A stretch of DNA of 64,000 nucleotides from Turicibacter bilis (lineage in GTDB: Bacteria; Bacillota_I; Bacilli_A; MOL361; Turicibacteraceae). The notes beneath the pieces are model-generated. The model ran no database searches, was not told the DNA's origin, and worked only from the letters and a program-made list of their open reading frames with translations. The stretch is taken from assembly GCF_024499055.1 (NCBI RefSeq), contig NZ_CP071249.1, positions 1,798,001-1,862,000 of the forward strand, given 5' to 3'. Position numbers and translations under genes: made by a program. Shown piece after piece: positions 17,427 through 27,019 of this stretch; position 1 is the stretch's first letter, and each line of letters begins with the position of its first letter.

Positions 17427-17684
17427 TTAAGATTTTAGGTTTGATTTATATAATTTTAAAAAGAGACGAACTAGTTGAATCATTATTAAAATTACAATAA
17501 CGAATACAAAAACACTTATCCACAGATTAGAAATTTTCATCATTAGATAGAGTAGCGCAACGATTAATATTAAATAAAGTGCGGCAACCAAAAGAAAAAT
17601 CACCCATCGAATTGGACGACTAATCTGATTAGACTGAATCATCGCAAAACACATATCAATTAAAACCTCCAAAATAAAATTCAT
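17427..17684 (-). CDS. Small membrane protein, unknown
   Basis: About 85 residues with two long hydrophobic helices (WVIFLLVAALYLILIVALLYL and ISVFVFVIVILIMIQLVRLFL region) and basic ends. The ATG at 17684 is favoured because GGGGTGA lies 8 nt before it; a TTG two codons upstream is the alternative. No family recognised. A DnaA-box 9-mer (17516-17524) lies within it. Confidence 0.55.
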   Translation of the reverse strand: MNFILEVLIDMCFAMIQSNQISRPIRWVIFLLVAALYLILIVALLYLMMKISNLWISVFVFVIVILIMIQLVRLFLKLYKSNLKS

Positions 17685-17762
17685 AAACAATCACCCCGTT
17701 TCATCTCCTATTTATCATAGATGATAAATGACTTAAAATTTGTCGATTAAAAAATAGGCAAT

Positions 17763-17798
17763 AAAAAAATCATAGTACTAACATACTATGATTTTTTT
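17763..17798 (-). terminator. Rho-independent terminator of uppP
   Basis: AAAAAATCATAGTA and TACTATGATTTTTT form a long AT-rich stem with loop CTAACA, next to the uppP stop codon. Confidence 0.85.
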
Positions 17799-17805
17799 AA
17801 TGAAA

Positions 17806-18633
17806 TTAAGCAGCAATGAACCAGAAATACGCAAGAACGATAATTCCTAATACAATGCGATACCAACCGAATACTTTAAAGTCATGTTTCTTGATGTATC
17901 CCATTAAGAACTTAATCGCTAAGATTGAAACGAAGAATGCTACTAACGTTCCTGTTCCTAATATAATAGCTTCGGCGGATGTAAAAACAAATCCAAACTT
18001 TAATATTTTTAATAAACTTGCTCCAAGCATGACCGGAATCGCTAAGAAGAACGTAAACTCTGAAGCGACATAACGTGAGGCACCAATTAAAATGGCTCCG
18101 ACGATTGTTGCCCCAGAACGAGATGTTCCTGGTACCAACGCTAATAATTGGAAGACTCCAACCATGAAGGCAAATTTATATGTAATCTGTGTTAAATCAT
18201 TAATGACTGGACGACGTCCTTTATTACGATTTTCAACAACAATAAATAAGACTCCATAAATAATTAACATTAAGGCAACTGTTAGTGGGTTAAATAAATA
18301 CTCATCAATGACATCGTCAAATAATAAACCAATGACAGCAGCTGGTAAACAAGCAACAACAATCTTGAACCATAAATTCATCGTATCGTTTTTAACTTTA
18401 AATCCACCTTTAAATTCAAATGGGAATAACTTATCCCAAAATAAACAAACAACCGCCATAATCGCTCCAAGTTGAATAACAACGAAGAACATTTCCATAA
18501 ACTCAGGCGTCATATTTAATTTAATAAACTCATCGACTAAAATCATATGTCCTGTACTACTTACAGGTAGCCATTCCGTAATCCCCTCAACAATTCCTAA
18601 GAAGATTACCTTTAAAATCTCAATAAAATCCAC
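17806..18633 (-). CDS. uppP: Undecaprenyl-diphosphate phosphatase
   Basis: 275-residue polytopic membrane enzyme (UppP/BacA) that dephosphorylates undecaprenyl pyrophosphate to recycle the peptidoglycan lipid carrier; over-expression gives bacitracin resistance. Both catalytic motifs are present: [14 protein letters not shown] near residue 17 and PGTSRSGAT near residue 168. Length and about eight helices match the family. RBS AGGAGGG precedes the start. It is monocistronic. Confidence 0.96.
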   Translation of the reverse strand: MDFIEILKVIFLGIVEGITEWLPVSSTGHMILVDEFIKLNMTPEFMEMFFVVIQLGAIMAVVCLFWDKLFPFEFKGGFKVKNDTMNLWFKIVVACLPAAVIGLLFDDVIDEYLFNPLTVALMLIIYGVLFIVVENRNKGRRPVINDLTQITYKFAFMVGVFQLLALVPGTSRSGATIVGAILIGASRYVASEFTFFLAIPVMLGASLLKILKFGFVFTSAEAIILGTGTLVAFFVSILAIKFLMGYIKKHDFKVFGWYRIVLGIIVLAYFWFIAA

Positions 18634-18793
18634 AACTAACCCTCCTAAATTCTAATCTTTAATCAATCCCCAATCAGCATTGATTTCTATAACCTCTTTA
18701 TGATACTACGGATTACTTGTTAAGAAAATACTAAAATTGCATAAACTTACATCGCAATATCCGTTATAATAATTAAAAAAAGGGGGATAATGG

Positions 18794-19633
18794 ATGAAAA
18801 AATTAAAAATATTTCTTATAACGCTCATTGGAGTCATGATATTGGGTATTTTCTTGTATTCACAAAACAAATGGATTAGCGTGGAGCAGATCACTGTACA
18901 GTCAACACGACTTCCACAAAATTTTGACGGATTTAAAATCATGCATCTCTCTGATTTACATGGACAATACTTTGGAAAAAATCAGAGTGATTTACTTAAA
19001 AAAATTAATACTTTTAAACCAGATTTAATTGCTATTACAGGGGACCTTTTCGATTCATCTTATGATGATGAAGCAAGTTTTAGCTTAATCGAACAGCTAA
19101 GTGATTATCCTGTTTATTTTGTGACGGGAAATCATGAAGCGTGGGAAAGCCATTTTAAAGAATTAAAAGAACGCCTTGTCCAAATGGGAGTCCGCCTATT
19201 ACATAATGAACATGCAACGTTAGAGATTAATGGTCAATCAATTGAATTAGTCGGAATTGATGATCCTGATTTTGGTTCATCTGTGGATAACAATTTACGT
19301 ATTGCATTACAAGAGAGTGAGTCAAATAAATTTAAACTTTTATTGTCCCATCGTCCTGAAGTATTTGAAACTTACGTTGAATCAAATATTGATCTTGTCT
19401 TATCTGGACATGCTCATGGTGGACAATTTAGACTTCCTTTCATTGGAGGACTAGTTGCCCCAAATCAAGGACTCTTCCCTGAGTTTTCAGAGGGAACTCA
19501 TACCAAAAATCAAACAACGATGATTATTAGCCGAGGCCTTGGAAACAGTATTATTCCGCAACGGCTCTTTAATCGTCCACATTTAATTGAAATCACATTA
19601 AAAGCGGGTGCATTTATGCACCCGCTTTTTTAG
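18794..19633 (+). CDS. Membrane-anchored metallophosphoesterase, YkuE/YaeI-like
   Basis: 279 residues. One N-terminal membrane anchor (residues 6-24) is followed by a calcineurin-type phosphoesterase domain with all metal motifs: HLSDLHG, ITGDLFD, GNHEAW, SHRPEV and SGHAHGGQ. Relatives such as YaeI cleave UDP-2,3-diacylglucosamine or phosphodiesters; the substrate here is unknown. RBS GGGGGAT precedes the ATG. The last ten codons form the gene's own terminator (19601-19632). A second, diverged paralogue is at 40013-40840. Confidence 0.9.
   Translation: MKKLKIFLITLIGVMILGIFLYSQNKWISVEQITVQSTRLPQNFDGFKIMHLSDLHGQYFGKNQSDLLKKINTFKPDLIAITGDLFDSSYDDEASFSLIEQLSDYPVYFVTGNHEAWESHFKELKERLVQMGVRLLHNEHATLEINGQSIELVGIDDPDFGSSVDNNLRIALQESESNKFKLLLSHRPEVFETYVESNIDLVLSGHAHGGQFRLPFIGGLVAPNQGLFPEFSEGTHTKNQTTMIISRGLGNSIIPQRLFNRPHLIEITLKAGAFMHPLF
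19601..19632 (+). terminator. Terminator embedded in the 3' end of the phosphoesterase gene
   Basis: AAAGCGGGTGCAT and ATGCACCCGCTTT form a 13-bp perfect stem with loop TT, then a T-run that includes the stop codon TAG (19631-19633). The hairpin encodes the residues KAGAFMHPLF. Confidence 0.9.
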
Positions 19634-19692
19634 CTCGGTAAGATAGTGATGTGCTATATGGATTTCATAAAAAAGATGAAATGATTTAAATA

Positions 19693-21387
19693 TTATAATT
19701 GTTGATCTTCCACAGCGTCTAACCAAGCTTTAATATCTGTGATAATAGAGCTAACACATCCATTTTCAAATGGAGATTTTAAATTGGCATATTCAACTAA
19801 TCCTAAGAATGATTTTGTTCCTCCAACTTCACATAAACGTACGTAGTCATTCCATGCAACTTCTTGGTTATCATGCATACGTTTCCAGAACTGTAACGCA
19901 CAGATTTGCGCTAATGTGTAATCAATGTAGTAGAATGGACTACCAAAAATATGCGATTGTTGGAACCACCAACCACCGCGCTCTAAAAAGTCACATCCTT
20001 CATAGTTTTTGTGTGGTAAGTATTGTTTCTCAAGTTCACGCCAAGCCGATTTACGTTGGGCTGGCGTTGCATCTGGATTATAGTAAACAAAATGTTGAAA
20101 CGCATCGACAACAATTCCATAAGGAATAAATTTAATCGCTGATCCTAAATGAGTAAATTTATACTTTTCAGTATCTTCTTTAAAGAATAAGTTCATCCAA
20201 GGCCAAGTGAAAAACTCCATACTCATTGAGTGAATTTCACAGCTTTCATAAGTTGGGAAGTTTAATTCAGGTGTCTCAATCCAACGTGACGAGTAAACTT
20301 GGAAAGCATGTCCCGCTTCATGCGTTAGAACGTCAATATCTCCTGCAGTTCCATTAAAGTTTGAGAAAATAAATGGTGCTTTATATTCTGGGATATAAGT
20401 ACAATATCCCCCACCTGCTTTCCCTGGTTTATTCACTAAATCTAATAACTCACTATCAACCATGAAATCGAAGAATTCTTTTGTTTGTGGCGACAATTCA
20501 TGATACATTTTCACACCATTTTCTAAAATCCATTCTGGTTCTCCTTTAGGTGTGGCATTTCCTGTTGTAAATTCAAACTTTTCATCGAAATAACGGAGTG
20601 TTCCATATCCTAAACGTGCCTCTTGGCGATTATATAATGAGGTTGCCACTGGCACAATATAATCTAAAACTTGCTTACGGAAGTTTTCAACCATTTCAGG
20701 ATTATAATCACTACGTGTCATACGAACATATCCTAGTTCAACGAAATTATTGAATCCTAATTTTTTTGCGATACGTGTACGAACTTTAACTAATTGATCA
20801 TAAATCTCATCAATTTCTGCTTCATGCTCCTCGAAAAAGGCATATTTAGCTTTTGAAGCAGCTTCACGAACATTACGATCTTCACTTAATAAATATTTCC
20901 CCATTCCAGGTAGGGTACGTTCTTCACCATCAAATGGAATTTTAGCTGACGCTAATAATTTCGTATATTGGCTCGATAATTTATTTTCCTCTTGTAAATC
21001 TGCAATAATTTCAGGAGAAAAAGCTTTTAAACGATAATCTAAAATGGTAAAGAATTGTTTACTTAACTTTTCTTCTAATTCATTTCGATAAGGTGATGAA
21101 ACGACGGCATCATAAAATAATGAATTAATTTCTTCATAAAGCGGTCCATATTCATCCCAATAATTTTGCTCAGCATCATAAAATTCATCACGTGTATCAA
21201 TGCTGTGACGAATTGATGCTAATGTAGCCATCGTCTCAATATGATTACGTGTCTCATTAATTTCAGTCACGATATTTAGTTGCTCTGAGGCACTTGATGC
21301 CACCTTAAATTGATCAATTAATGACGTCATCGTCGCTTTATATTGATCAAAGTCTGGTCGTTCATATTTAAACTCAGAAAATTTCAT
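19693..21387 (-). CDS. pepF: M3 family oligoendopeptidase F
   Basis: 564-residue cytoplasmic zinc oligopeptidase of the PepF group that degrades peptides of roughly 7-17 residues. The zinc site THEAGHAFQVY (HExxH near residue 355) is followed about 25 residues later by the conserved Glu region FPTYESCEIHSMSMEF. The N-terminal half is all helical, as in the family, and length is normal. RBS AGGAGTGAG precedes the ATG. It is monocistronic and divergent from the ADP-ribosylglycohydrolase operon, with 250 bp between. Confidence 0.94.
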   Translation of the reverse strand: MKFSEFKYERPDFDQYKATMTSLIDQFKVASSASEQLNIVTEINETRNHIETMATLASIRHSIDTRDEFYDAEQNYWDEYGPLYEEINSLFYDAVVSSPYRNELEEKLSKQFFTILDYRLKAFSPEIIADLQEENKLSSQYTKLLASAKIPFDGEERTLPGMGKYLLSEDRNVREAASKAKYAFFEEHEAEIDEIYDQLVKVRTRIAKKLGFNNFVELGYVRMTRSDYNPEMVENFRKQVLDYIVPVATSLYNRQEARLGYGTLRYFDEKFEFTTGNATPKGEPEWILENGVKMYHELSPQTKEFFDFMVDSELLDLVNKPGKAGGGYCTYIPEYKAPFIFSNFNGTAGDIDVLTHEAGHAFQVYSSRWIETPELNFPTYESCEIHSMSMEFFTWPWMNLFFKEDTEKYKFTHLGSAIKFIPYGIVVDAFQHFVYYNPDATPAQRKSAWRELEKQYLPHKNYEGCDFLERGGWWFQQSHIFGSPFYYIDYTLAQICALQFWKRMHDNQEVAWNDYVRLCEVGGTKSFLGLVEYANLKSPFENGCVSSIITDIKAWLDAVEDQQL

Positions 21388-21638
21388 TTATCTCACTCCT
21401 AACATAGATTCGATTTACCTTATAATTTGCGCTATCTAAAATAACTCATTCCAACTTGTTTCCCCACATCTTAGATAATTTAAGGTATTACCGCTATTAT
21501 ACTATATCCTCTTATATTTTGTATGTTTTTACCAAATGTTTTTTTAATTGGACACTTTGCATTGACTATTTCCATCATTTGTTCTAAAATCTTAACCATT
21601 AGGTGTCTTGTCACCTGTAAACTTAAGGAGAGATTCAT

Positions 21639-22634
21639 ATGATCAATCAAATTCTTGGGACACTGTATGGAATGGCAATCGGAGATGCCATGGGAATGCC
21701 ATCAGAACTCTGGAGTCGTCAAAAAGTTAAAAATTTTTTTGGTAATATCCATACTTTCCTAGATGGACCTAGTGAAAACGAGGTCGCTTACCAATATAAA
21801 AAAGGGCAGTTTACGGATGATACGGCCCAAGCTCTTCTCGTACTAGATTCACTTATCGCAAAAAACTTCCACTTCGAGCCTGATGATTTTGTTGAACGGT
21901 TATTAAATTGGGCTAAAGAGGAAAAAGCTTTTGAAAAAAATATCTTAGGTCCAAGTTCTAAAGCAGCTTTACTCGGTATTCAAGCAGGCGATGATGTCAC
22001 AAAAATTACGAACCAAGCACAAACAAACGGGTCAGCGATGCGTATTGCACCAATTGGGTGTTTATTTCACCCTAAACAAAAAGCTGAATTAATTAAATTC
22101 GTTAGTCAAATTTCTAAAGTCACTCATAGTAGCGATGTGACCCTTGCTGGTGCTTGTATGATTGCCGCTGCTGTCAGTGGAGCTATGGCTTATGACACTT
22201 TTGATCAAATCTTAGAATTTGTCTATTCAACAGAGGCACCTGCAAGAGAATTAGGATTCGAAACCATTAACCCTTCATTAAGTACGCGTACCCGTTTAGG
22301 CATTGAATTAGCTAAACAACATGCAGGAGATGATGAAAACTTTCTAGAGTCTATCTATCAAACCATTGGATGTGGTGTTTTAATGAGTGAATCTGTTCCT
22401 GCCGCCTTGTCTATTGCTTATTATGCTAAAGATGTCGAACATTGTAGCTTACTTTGTGCTAATTTAGGGGGCGATACCGATACAATTGGAGCGATGGCTT
22501 GTGCCATTCGTGGAGCATATGAAGGTTATTCTTCCATTCGTTCCGAACTCATTGTAGAAATTAATCAATCCAATTCAGTTAATTTTATAAGATATGCGAA
22601 CCACTTAAACGAGGCAAGGGGGACTTTGACATGA
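21639..22634 (+). CDS. ADP-ribosylglycohydrolase (DraG/ARH3) family protein
   Basis: 331-residue soluble enzyme of the ADP-ribosylglycohydrolase fold. Both magnesium motifs are seen: FTDDTAQALLV (TDDT near residue 59) and LGGDTDTIGAMACAIRGAYEG near residue 280, plus the N-terminal GMAIGDAMGMPSE. Family members remove ADP-ribose from proteins, or cleave ADP-ribosyl or inosine-like nucleosides. It overlaps the next gene by 4 nt and heads a three-gene operon with a PfkB kinase and a PnuC-like carrier, which points to nucleoside or ADP-ribose salvage rather than nitrogenase control. Confidence 0.92.
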   Translation: MINQILGTLYGMAIGDAMGMPSELWSRQKVKNFFGNIHTFLDGPSENEVAYQYKKGQFTDDTAQALLVLDSLIAKNFHFEPDDFVERLLNWAKEEKAFEKNILGPSSKAALLGIQAGDDVTKITNQAQTNGSAMRIAPIGCLFHPKQKAELIKFVSQISKVTHSSDVTLAGACMIAAAVSGAMAYDTFDQILEFVYSTEAPARELGFETINPSLSTRTRLGIELAKQHAGDDENFLESIYQTIGCGVLMSESVPAALSIAYYAKDVEHCSLLCANLGGDTDTIGAMACAIRGAYEGYSSIRSELIVEINQSNSVNFIRYANHLNEARGTLT

Positions 22635-23536
22635 AAATATTAGTTTTGGGTAACGCCATTGTTGATGTCATACTCAATATTAAACATTTACCTCAAACAG
22701 GAGATGATATTTACTGTGAAAAACAAGCCGTCAATATTGGGGGATGTGCATATAATGTTGCAACTATTTTAAAACACTTTAATGTGAATCATGATCTTGT
22801 CGTTCCGATTGGCGAAGGTTCATATGCAACCATGATTAAACAAGAACTTATTCATGAAGGCTATCAGCTTCATATTCAAGATGACCGTGCTGATAACGGT
22901 TATTGTCTTTGTTTAGTAGAAGATGGGGGAGAGCGGACTTTTATCACCGTTCCAGGTATTGAGAAAGACTATAAATTAGAATGGCTATCTCAATTAGATG
23001 CCTCTAATTACGATGCGGTTTATTTATCAGGTTATGACATGGAAGGAAAAAGTGGAGAAATCATTAGTCAGTGGTTAAGTGAACAATCCATTCCAAACAT
23101 TTACTTTGCTCCAGGTCCACGCATTACCTTTATTGAAGAGGAGACAATGAATAAACTTTTAAATTTAAAACCTATTTTACATCTTAATCAATCAGAAGCT
23201 TTATCATTTACTCAAACAACTGAATTATTAGAAGCAGCTCAATCTTTAGTTGAACGAACACAAAATGAAGTCTTTATTACACTAGGGGAAAAGGGCGTTC
23301 TTCATTATCATGAAATGGCTAACTTCATTCCATCGGTACCAGCAACTGTTGTAAATACCATCGGAGCAGGGGATAGTCATTTAGGAGCAATCTTAGCAAT
23401 GCGTGCACTTGGATATGACACTTTAACGTGTTGTGAAGTTGCTAATAAAGTAGCAGCAAAAGTTGTGAGTTTAGAAAGCAGTAAATTAGAAAAAGAAAAT
23501 TTTAATAAGGGGGACTTTCTTTTATGTCAACATTAG
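22631..23536 (+). CDS. PfkB family (ribokinase-like) sugar/nucleoside kinase
   Basis: 301 residues. It has the N-terminal GNAIVDVILNIKHLP and the di-Gly motif NIGGCAYNVATIL (PfkB signature 1), and the C-terminal signature NTIGAGDSHLGAILA with the catalytic base Asp (usually GAGDxFxG; here His replaces the aromatic residue). These kinases phosphorylate ribose, nucleosides, fructose phosphates or similar. Its position between a glycohydrolase and a nicotinamide-riboside-type carrier suggests a nucleoside or ribose substrate. Both ends overlap neighbouring genes (4 nt upstream, 13 nt downstream). Confidence 0.9.
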   Translation: MKILVLGNAIVDVILNIKHLPQTGDDIYCEKQAVNIGGCAYNVATILKHFNVNHDLVVPIGEGSYATMIKQELIHEGYQLHIQDDRADNGYCLCLVEDGGERTFITVPGIEKDYKLEWLSQLDASNYDAVYLSGYDMEGKSGEIISQWLSEQSIPNIYFAPGPRITFIEEETMNKLLNLKPILHLNQSEALSFTQTTELLEAAQSLVERTQNEVFITLGEKGVLHYHEMANFIPSVPATVVNTIGAGDSHLGAILAMRALGYDTLTCCEVANKVAAKVVSLESSKLEKENFNKGDFLLCQH

Positions 23537-24213
23537 TGATGAAAACAAAAAACTATTTTAGCGATTGGACATTATTCGAAATTTCATGGTTAATCATTTC
23601 CACCTTAACCATGTTAACGTTAAGTATCGTTTGGGGAGATTCACCTATGGCACTGATTAGTGGAGTAACAGGTATTATTTCAGTTGTTCTTTGTGCCAAA
23701 GGTAAAATTTCAACCTATGCATTTGCCTGTGTTAACGTTGGACTTTATGCGATTATTGCTTATCAAAATCGACTATTTGGTGAAGTCATGTTAAATGGAT
23801 TTTACTATTTACCAATGAATATCGTTGGTTTTTATATGTGGCGTAAACAAAAAGATGATGAAGGAACAGTTATTGCACGTCGTTTAACAGCTAAACAAAT
23901 CATCTTATTAATTATTGGATTATTAATCGCTATTACAGCTTACTGGCGTGTTCTTGTTGCACTTGGAGGAAATCTTCAATTAATTGACTCAATTACAACT
24001 ATTCTTTCGATTGTTGCCTTCTTACTGCAGATTGGTCGTTTTATGGAACAATGGATTTTGTGGATGATTATCAATGTCTTTTCCATTACGATGTGGTCAC
24101 TATTACTCGGAACACCGGAAGGTAGCGTCACAATGATTATCATGTTCTCAGCTTATCTAATTAATGGAGTCTATGGATTTAGAAACTGGTTAAAATTAAG
24201 CAAGGTCAATTAG
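23524..24213 (+). CDS. pnuC: PnuC-type nicotinamide riboside transporter
   Basis: 229-residue membrane protein with about seven helices, the PnuC size. Characteristic patches are GVTGIISVVLCAKGKISTYAFACVN compressed here as the N-terminal conserved region, FYYLPMNIVGFYMWRK in the middle, and QWILWMIINVFSITMW near the C-terminus. PnuC proteins facilitate uptake of nicotinamide riboside or related vitamins, trapped by phosphorylation inside the cell. The gene starts inside the kinase gene (RBS AAGGGGGA within it), which is what one expects if the kinase traps what the carrier brings in. Confidence 0.9.
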   Translation: MSTLVMKTKNYFSDWTLFEISWLIISTLTMLTLSIVWGDSPMALISGVTGIISVVLCAKGKISTYAFACVNVGLYAIIAYQNRLFGEVMLNGFYYLPMNIVGFYMWRKQKDDEGTVIARRLTAKQIILLIIGLLIAITAYWRVLVALGGNLQLIDSITTILSIVAFLLQIGRFMEQWILWMIINVFSITMWSLLLGTPEGSVTMIIMFSAYLINGVYGFRNWLKLSKVN

Positions 24214-24310
24214 TCACCCACTTATCTAGTTCATTCGATATCAAAATAGAAATATATCTTCCCCTTTTAAATTAATATCCTATATAAATTCTTTTAAACT
24301 TCTATATTTA

Positions 24311-24345
24311 GAAAAGACTGTCATTCATCCTGACAGTCTTTTAAT
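24311..24345. terminator. Bidirectional terminator
   Basis: AAAAGACTGTCA and TGACAGTCTTTT form a perfect 12-bp stem with loop TTCATCC, between the pnuC operon and the convergent vanY-like gene. Confidence 0.92.
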
Positions 24346-25092
24346 TTAATCCCATAAAAAGCTCGTTCGATTCATCACACTTAAAACATAATCTTCTAAA
24401 ATTAATTGATCCTGATAAATCTCGGTAGCAGCTTGTACCCCTACATAACGAAGATGCCATGGCTCATATTGATAACCTGTTTCCGCCGTTCGATCTTGTG
24501 GATATCTTACAATAAAACCAAATCGATAGGCATTTTCAGCGACCCACTTGCCTTCTTCTGTTTCTCCAAACAATTCGGTTAGTCCACCGTGAACAGTGTC
24601 TGACGTAACATCAATCGTTAAACCCGTCTGATGTTCACTATGTCCAGGTCGTGCGCTATATGTATCAGCTGCCTCGACTCCATCTTGTTCCACATATCGT
24701 TCATATAAAGAAGCTTGTGTCGCATAAGAGCGATAACCACTTCTAGCGATTAATTCATAACCTTCTTTTTTGGCAGCTGTGAATAATTCTTTTAAAGCAT
24801 CAGCGGCCTCTTTTCTTAAATAATTCGCTTCGTTATTCTTATCATTATTATAGAGAGGCACTTCTAAAAAGACTAAATCATCTGGTTCATAATCTTCTGG
24901 CAAACTATAATTTTTGTTTACTAAAACACTTAAACTATCAGGATTTTCGACTTGTATAATATCCTGATAAAAGGCAGGTACACTATCCTCATTCAACGGT
25001 GCAGCTTCTGCTCCTGCTGAAACCATCGTTATGATTCCAATCATCATGAATAAACCACTCACTACCATCATTAAAATCTTTATTCTACTCAT
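24346..25092 (-). CDS. VanY-type D-alanyl-D-alanine carboxypeptidase (M15B)
   Basis: 248-residue exported wall hydrolase. A signal peptide or anchor (residues 4-31, ending AGAEAAPL) precedes the M15B domain with ARSGYRSYATQASLYERYV, the zinc motif ARPGHSEHQTGLTIDV (SxHxxGxxxD) and the final EPWHLRYVG. It trims D-Ala from stem peptides. RBS AGGAGGA precedes the ATG. Only about 25 bp separate the start from the presumed left end of the IS110 element, so its native promoter may have been displaced. Confidence 0.93.
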   Translation of the reverse strand: MSRIKILMMVVSGLFMMIGIITMVSAGAEAAPLNEDSVPAFYQDIIQVENPDSLSVLVNKNYSLPEDYEPDDLVFLEVPLYNNDKNNEANYLRKEAADALKELFTAAKKEGYELIARSGYRSYATQASLYERYVEQDGVEAADTYSARPGHSEHQTGLTIDVTSDTVHGGLTELFGETEEGKWVAENAYRFGFIVRYPQDRTAETGYQYEPWHLRYVGVQAATEIYQDQLILEDYVLSVMNRTSFLWD

Positions 25093-25117
25093 CTTACATC
25101 CTCCTCGTATAATAAGT

Positions 25118-25518
25118 TTAAGCCCTTCATTGAGGGCAGGTATTGCTCTTTGAAAACTGAATCATTCATTGATTTTTCTTTACCTAAATACTTCTGTTGG
25201 TTGATCTCTTTTTGTCTCAGATACCCTCGGACATTCCATCATATAGGTAATGGAATTGGATCCATCAGGAATATACTTTTTCCTCCTGTAGTTCGACTAC
25301 ATTTGAAGACTGTGACCCAGACCCAAACTGTTCGACAGACGCACAAGCTGTATCGACTCTTTCTATGTTCCTCTTCTTAACAGGGTTGAGGGCAGCACTC
25401 ATAGCTAAAGTCTTTAGAATACTTATACGCGAGGTTGTCGCCACGTTTGGGGCCCTAGGGATGTCCAGCCGTATCCGAGTTTATTCCAAATTCATTCAAA
25501 AGAAAGGAGGTCCCTTCT
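25118..25518 (+). ncRNA. Candidate bridge (guide) RNA region of the IS110 element
   Basis: IS110-group elements with a long left non-coding end encode a bridge RNA there that pairs with donor and target DNA. This 400-nt segment has no open frame, is unusually GC-rich for the window, and contains the 10-mer TTGAGGGCAG twice (about 25131 and 25385), which could mark the donor-binding loop and the element end. The assignment rests on the family and position, not on a folded model. Confidence 0.4.
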
Positions 25519-26760
25519 ATGAAATTATTTGTCGGTATTGATGTTAGCTCTGAAAAACTTGATGTTTGTTTTCTTGATAGTTCAGACACGACGTTAAAAG
25601 AAGTTACCCTTCCTAATAACATTAACGGTGCCTCTTCTATCAAAGAAGATGTTCTCCAGTTTCACCAATCATTTAACTATGAAAAAATCGTGATTGGAAT
25701 GGAGTCTACTTCGATTTACAGTTTTCATCCTGCAACTTTTTTATCTGAAGATCTTGAACTAAAATCCTTAGGTCTCGTTGAAGTCGTTATCCAAAACCCT
25801 AAGTCCATTCATCGTTATAAAGGGCTTTTTGAAGAAGATAAAAACGATCGAATTGATGCCTTTCGTATTGCCGACTTCTTACGTATTGAACGATTTAATA
25901 AGACAGTTTTAAAAGAGGAACGCTATGTCGCTCTTCAACGTCTGACTCGTTCGAGATATCAAATGGTTCATCAACTCACCGAATGTAAACAGCACTTTCT
26001 TGAGAACCTTTACTACAAGTGTAATACCCTCTCTAAAGAGCTCGATACCTCTGTTTTTGGTGCGACCATGCTCGATCTTCTTTCTGATGCACTAACCCTC
26101 GATGAAATGGCCGAAATGGAGTTAGAAGATTTAGCTAACCTTCTACAAGAAAAAGGTCGAGGTCGTTTTAGTGATCCACAGAAATTAGCTAAAACCATTA
26201 AAAAAGCTATTCGTGATTCTTATCGATTGGGTAAAGTCGTTCAAGAATCAGTAGACATGGTTTTAGCGACTTATGCACGATTAATCCAAACGTTGAAAAA
26301 ACAGATTAAAGATTTAGAAAAAAGCATTGTGGCGCTCTTTGAAATTGTAACAGAAGCCCAATGTTTAAAAAGTATTCCAGGTATCGGTATTGTTTATGCC
26401 GCCGGTATTGTCGCTGAAATCGGTCAAATTGAACGTTTTGAAAATGAAGCCCAATTAGCCAAATATTGCGGTCTCTACTGGAAAAAAAATCAGTCTGGAA
26501 ACTTTGAATCGGAACGTACACCACTGACACGAACAGGCAACCAATATCTTCGGTATTATATGGTTGAAGCTGCCAACTCTATCAGACGACACGAAGATAC
26601 TTACCGCTTGTATTACCAGAAAAAATACGATGAAGTTCCGAAATTTAAACACAAACGAGCCCTCGTCCTAACCGCTAGAAAATTAGTGCGTTTGGTGGAT
26701 ACGCTGTTACGTAACCACCAACTCTACACGCCGGAAAGGAGCGTATCACTCAAAAGCTAA
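25519..26760 (+). CDS. IS110-family DEDD transposase
   Basis: 413 residues, intact. The N-terminal RuvC-like DEDD domain shows KLFVGIDVSSEKLDV (first Asp), GMESTSIYS (Glu) and DRIDAFRIADFLR (two Asp). A coiled-coil spacer follows. The C-terminal Tnp domain reads LKSIPGIGIVYAAGIVAEIG, then GLYWKKNQSGNFESE with a Ser where the family's nucleophile lies, and GNQYLRYYMVEAAN. RBS AAAGGAGGT is strong. Codon use differs from neighbours (more Cys/Arg codons of the ACGxxx type). The reading frame is complete, so the copy could be active. Confidence 0.93.
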   Translation: MKLFVGIDVSSEKLDVCFLDSSDTTLKEVTLPNNINGASSIKEDVLQFHQSFNYEKIVIGMESTSIYSFHPATFLSEDLELKSLGLVEVVIQNPKSIHRYKGLFEEDKNDRIDAFRIADFLRIERFNKTVLKEERYVALQRLTRSRYQMVHQLTECKQHFLENLYYKCNTLSKELDTSVFGATMLDLLSDALTLDEMAEMELEDLANLLQEKGRGRFSDPQKLAKTIKKAIRDSYRLGKVVQESVDMVLATYARLIQTLKKQIKDLEKSIVALFEIVTEAQCLKSIPGIGIVYAAGIVAEIGQIERFENEAQLAKYCGLYWKKNQSGNFESERTPLTRTGNQYLRYYMVEAANSIRRHEDTYRLYYQKKYDEVPKFKHKRALVLTARKLVRLVDTLLRNHQLYTPERSVSLKS

Positions 26761-27019
26761 CTGATTGCTTTTGAATCCTTTCTGTCTGGCGCTAGGCTAA
26801 ATTTTTAAAAAATTAGCCGAGGGTCTAGTTCAGTGCGCCCAACTTTTAAAAATCTTTATCTATTTTTTTCAATCATATACTTGACTTAATACCACAAGTC
26901 TTCACCACTTAATTGCCTTATTATTGAATAAAATTTTATTTTTTAAACAATTTTAGGTAAAATGGTCACAAAAGATACGATTAATCCGTTTTAAGAGTAG
27001 GATTTGAAAGGAGAGTGAG

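Larger units (their letters stand above)
25118..26850 (+). mobile_element. IS110-family insertion sequence (ends approximate)
   Basis: The single transposase gene is flanked by about 400 bp of non-coding DNA on the left and about 90 bp on the right. IS110 elements have no or weak inverted repeats, so exact ends cannot be read. The boundaries are set by the neighbouring genes: vanY upstream, and the right-end palindrome GGCTAAATTTTTAAAAAATT plus AGCC (about 26793-26816) downstream. Base composition of the left segment (more GC, e.g. GGGGCCCTAGGG) differs from the surrounding DNA. Confidence 0.65.
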
